64,000 bases of DNA from Epiperipatus broadwayi. Lineage: Eukaryota > Onychophora > Udeonychophora > Euonychophora > Peripatidae. Positions 60,000 through 64,000 of the stretch are shown here, piece by piece (within the stretch, counting starts at the first letter, position 1; each line of letters starts with the position of its first letter). The DNA is taken from assembly GCA_028023455.1 (NCBI GenBank), contig JAQFVV010013330.1, positions 62,001 to 126,000 of the forward strand, given 5' to 3'. The notes under the pieces are model-generated. The model had not been told where the DNA came from. It did not search any database and saw only the letters and a list, made by a program, of their open reading frames with translations. The position numbers were made by a program, and so were the translations under genes.

Positions 60000-62300
60000 G
60001 AGTGAGTAAATGGATGAAGTGAAAGATTTAGTGAAGTTTATGATTGGTAATAGATTATTTTTGTAGTTCTAAGCTGATTGAAAAGTACTTTTGCATATAA
60101 TGATAGGTTTTGGAGAGAGAAGTGGTTGTGTGTTCAGCAGCATCTTTCAGTTTTTTCTGGATCTTTTGTCTCATTCCAGAGGGTCCTAGGTAGAAAGGAA
60201 ATTAGATGGTTTACCATGATAAACTTGTGTATATATCTTGCCAGTATAAAAAGCCAAGCTGATGTTTAATTAATGTTGATCTTGAGTTTATATTCATTAG
60301 GTATTTTTTCCAGAGTAGGTAGTTGTTTTTTGGATGTAAGAAAAACAATAAGATCATCAATGTATGCAATACATAGTATATATAGTCCAGTGCGTGGAAT
60401 TTGAATTCCTTATAATTTTTGTTATATTTTGTTTATGAGAGGATTGATGTATAACATAAATAATAAAGAACTGAGTGGGAAGAGAATGATGTTCTACCAT
60501 TAATTGTAATATGGCTTTCATGACTAAGGAGTTGGTTGGTTAGTAGGTATAAGAGAGAGTGAGGCATTTTAGTGTCTGCATTAAAATTTCAATAGGAACT
60601 GAAGCAAAAGCAGCCTCAATGTCAATTTGAACAGCCACTGGAGCATACTTTTTCTGCTCTCTAACTGAATTTACAATGGTTTTGAAAATGAGGGCAGCTG
60701 GGTCTGTTGAGGAGCCTTTCTTGCATATTGCATTGATGATAATAGTGAGAGAAGATATGGTTCAATTTTATCTTTTAAAACCTTTTCCAGGATTTTAATA
60801 CCAAGAAGGTCCATGGAGATTGGTTGCAGATTAGATAGGTTGGGTATAGAAGCTTGCTTTTTGTCAAATGGAACTAAGGAGATTGGATATAGATCTTTTA
60901 TGTTAAACAGCCTTGGTGGTAGATAATTTGCTAAATCATATAGATATATAGTTGTAAACTGACAGATGTGAAAATACAAATTCCATGTGGCCCTGAATGA
61001 CAAGAGTTTGGTATTGTGGTTAACATCAGCAAATCAGTAGCATGAAATGGTTTAATCTAATTCTGGTTGGCCAAATAGATCTTCAGGTGGTGTGAAGGCA
61101 CAATGTGACTGCAGCTTTTGTTTGAAGTATTTGTATATTGGTTTTATCATATTATGTCCAGCTTTGGTGACACCCTTGATTTCAAGTGGCTTATGGAACT
61201 CTGACAGTGGAATGATATCCCAGAGCCCATCTAATGTATCCTCGTGTCCAGGTATGTTATTTTGTTAGACATATTTTTTCCCTTTTTTGTGGCAAGGTAC
61301 TCTTTTAGAATGTTGCAGATGTCATATATTTGTCTAAGTCTTTTTATATGTGCGTAGGTATCTGGAACAGATTTACACATGGTGATTCTTTTATGTAACT
61401 CATTGGTCAAAGTTAGGTGTTCTGAGGATGGTGATGTGGTTCTGGTAATATGATTTATATTAAATGGCAGAATGTTGATGAAGGAAATGTACCATTGAAC
61501 AGGATCAAGTTGCATAGTGCTGAGTTTAAATAACAATGTATGTTTCAGGGTACAAAAATTCGGAAGTGTGTGCAGGAAGAATTATTTTTATTGTTTTATG
61601 AAATTGAATTGTTGATGTTTGCATTGCACTTAGATTGAGTTTGGGCATTTGACTAGAGTGATCAAAAATGGGTGAGGGATTATTTTTAAGTGTTAACTTA
61701 ATTATGTGATAAAGAATGGGTGAATAAAAGCATAGGTCATAAGTGAGGTGTGAGCATTTGACTAGAGTGATCAGAAAAGGGTGAGGGATTAAGTGTTAAT
61801 TAATTAAGTGATGAAGAATGGGTGAATAAAAGCACAGGTCAATAAGTGAGGTCATCACTGTTATAGAGAGAGATGGAGTTGGATGGTAGGAATCCTTCAG
61901 TGCTCATTAGGGCTATTGCAAGTTGATGTAGCCACTTTGAAACAAAAGTGTGATAACTCATGTTAAAGTCACCCATTAAAAGAACTGGAAAAGAGACTGA
62001 TGATAGTATTAATCTCCTGGCTGCACTGATAAGAAGTTTTACAACTCTTGAATGCATCCTTCAAATAACACCCACAGACCGACCACCACCTTCATGTGGA
62101 TATTTGTTTTTGTTCGAAAACCAACTCCAAAGCATTTATGATCAGGTGTCTTTTTTGGATATTGGTAGATACACCTAGTGGAGTATTTATAATATTCTGT
62201 ACCCAGACATAACTACTGATCCTCAGTCACCAATGTGCTAAATATGAACAACAGTCGTTTGATACAAATCATTGGAACCCAAATTTTTGACTTTCTCTTA
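60000..62300 (-). mobile_element. APE-type non-LTR retrotransposon, dead
   Basis: On the minus strand, from about 62300 down: endonuclease part (61839-62057) with PVLLMGDFNM; then a linker with the 101-codon ORF 61231-61536 (no named domain); then RT start (60671-61003) with SNLQPISMDLLGIKILEKVL, the NLRPISLLPxxxKILEK pattern; then AVQIDIEAAFASVPIEIL near 60625; then the catalytic box YIDDLIVFL near 60360. It differs in sequence from the two RTE copies and from the + strand LINE at 34 kb, so at least three LINE families are present. The RT catalytic aspartates are kept, but frame breaks and stops rule out activity. Confidence 0.8.
61648..61851. repeat. tandem duplication of about 105 bp inside the LINE
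   Basis: A unit from TTGACTAGAGTGATCA to AGGTCATAAGTGAGG occurs twice, with small differences and a short deletion in the second copy. It lies between the endonuclease and the RT of the minus-strand LINE. Confidence 0.85.
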
Positions 62301-62479
62301 AGGCTAAATCTTCATGCTCTACTTACCTCCTATTTCCTTAAATACTGCAGATTTTACATTAAAATTGATGCTTTTTGTTCCTTATGCCACAGAGAAGAAT
62401 AAGTGCAACAGCACCTATTCCACACCACAGCTCTGACAAATACCTGATAAATTATGATTAACACATATAGACAAAATAA

Positions 62480-63060
62480 TATTACACTTGATAACCTAAT
62501 AGACACTCAGTAAAGCTCAATACTGGCAGCCGGTGCAGCAACTTTTTGTGTATATACTTTGTGCTGCACAAGCTGTATTTTCTGCCTTGGAAACAACACC
62601 AAAGGCACCCGGCCACATTCTCTAATAATCTCAAACAACTGAAAGATGGCAAAATTGCACATTCAGATATATTTGTTGCTACATGGTCACTATTAAAAAC
62701 CCAAGACGCCATAATCTCAAAAACTAAATGACTTTTGCTGAAACAAAACAAAATTTTTTGTTACATATCTCTTTTTTAACAATTTTTTAAATACCACATC
62801 TGTGTATTGAACAGTCCAAAAGATATATTTAATTCAATCAAAAAGTATTTTAAACTGATGAACTAAACCTTCAAATAATGAAAATAGAACGATAGGCAAA
62901 TACACAATTGACAAATTTACATTTATCAGATACCTGCCTAACAATTTATTTGAACTGCACCAATAATATCTATCTGTTTGTTCCAAAGCTATGTAGTTTT
63001 TCAACCATGTATTTTTAACAATGTAACTTTTTATGAACAATAAAGTTTGATTTGATTTAA
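62480..63060 (+). mobile_element. possible LINE 3' end, + strand
   Basis: The segment ends AATAAAGTTTGATTTGATTT, a tail of the sort found at the 3' ends of several APE-type LINEs. The ORF at 62546-62731 before it has a non-low-complexity composition but no named domain. The orientation is opposite to the LINE just before it. Confidence 0.4.
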
Positions 63061-64000
63061 ATTGTATTTATACAAAATATCACATCAAAATAAAAAAACT
63101 TATAGGTTTAGTGACATTTGTCATAAATAAAAAGTAAATAAATTCAATATCATTTACTTATTTTTTTAAAAAAAATAACTAGCACAAATATTCTACAAAA
63201 TGGATTCTCTGAAAAAAGACAAATAGTCACCAAAACCATACAATGTGAAATCATCATAACCTCTAAAAAATGGGAGGGCTTTAACTCTTCTGAAGAAAAA
63301 TTAATTTATCAATCTAAGAGACTATTTTTAAAAGATTATGAGAGAATTTATAAACAAAAAAAAAATAAGCATAATGAATTCAGCAGCAAACAATAATGCT
63401 AATCTGAGATAATTTAGTTTTTTTTCAAACCAGCAATATAGATCCATTCAAATGGATTCTAAATATATTAACAGTTTACTCATTGGATACTCAGCTTAAT
63501 TAAAAACATGATGTTGTGTTAAAATTTAAGGAATATAAATCTTAATACAATAGAGTTATAAATCCATAAGTGGAATATGTAATAAGCCAAAATATTAGCA
63601 TTTTAAAAAAAGTTTATTATACAAATTAGTAATTCCATAAAATGCATTTTTAATTCTCGTAACAAAAAATATATTGGACTAATATATAATGATCCATGTC
63701 CATGATTCCACAAATTTATTAATATGATTTAGTCAGTTCAAAACAATTATCTTGGAATGAAAGATACAGATTTGAGAGACTTATTTAAACAATTAGTTCC
63801 ACTTTAGCAGATAATTCACTTATATAATCAACAGATCTTTTAATATTCATAATACACCATGCTATGACAATTTTTTATATTGATTGTACCTCACCTGTAA
63901 GGAGAGATTATTTACTATGTAGTGCACAGATTAGACTAAAGGGCTTTCTTAATAGTTTAATGTTCTATATTAATTAGTTTTATTTTTTTTCTGTGAAATC
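63061..64000. other. AT-rich intergenic sequence
   Basis: No gene, repeat pair or palindrome is recognised up to the end of the window. Confidence 0.4.

Noticed and set aside
62546-62751. Overlapping ORFs on both strands
   Set aside because: Neither shows a recognisable domain; mutual overlap means at most one could be real.

Overview
This is a very AT-rich piece of an animal nuclear genome. It has spliced exons with GT-AG (and one GC-AG) introns up to about 17.7 kb, many transposable elements and many short AT microsatellites. The mix of Penelope-like, RTE-type LINE, Ty3/Gypsy and hammerhead-ribozyme repeats points to an invertebrate such as a mollusc, cnidarian, chelicerate or similar. I cannot fix the phylum from this sequence.

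The one cellular gene I can support is a sideroflexin of the SFXN1/SFXN3 type, a mitochondrial inner-membrane carrier family, on the + strand. Six exons (1676-1761, 6866-6993, 24688-24740, 33193-33242, 33844-33891, 40982-41078) join in frame to 153 codons plus a stop and end in the family's conserved NKGL tail. The N-terminal half lies upstream of the window. Everything from 1 to 41.0 kb is therefore sideroflexin intron, and from 41.1 kb to the end I see only intergenic, repeat-filled DNA.

The introns hold, in order: an unclassified low-AT repeat (2.25-2.75 kb); a minus-strand RTE LINE fragment (3.36-5.44 kb); a hammerhead repeat monomer (8.3-8.54 kb); a block of distinct composition with no readable gene (9.7-12.7 kb); a foldback (12.72-13.28 kb); a palindrome with decayed hammerhead motifs (13.7-14.2 kb); a 466-bp-period tandem array with hammerhead ribozymes, joined to an inverted copy (15.64-17.23 kb); a dead Ty3/Gypsy element with both LTRs (17.98-23.04 kb); a tRNA-derived retroposon with a clear target-site duplication (29.58-29.73 kb); a + strand LINE 3' part (34.15-35.32 kb); an AT satellite broken by a hairpin element and a solo LTR (36.2-37.76 kb); and a second Gypsy remnant (39.5-40.8 kb) just before the last exon.

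Downstream are a near-perfect 360-bp palindrome (42.26-42.62 kb), a longer RTE LINE on the minus strand (43.3-47.2 kb) with a palindromic Penelope-like fragment and a second perfect palindrome nested in it, a palindromic repeat (51.25-51.47 kb) related to the hammerhead family, a second palindromic Penelope-like fragment (57.3-58.44 kb), and an APE-type LINE on the minus strand (about 60.0-62.3 kb).

The strongest theme is inverted and tandem repeats carrying hammerhead ribozyme cores beside Penelope-like coding debris. This matches what is known of Penelope-like elements and animal retrozymes. The 466-bp array is the best candidate for an undescribed self-cleaving RNA family.
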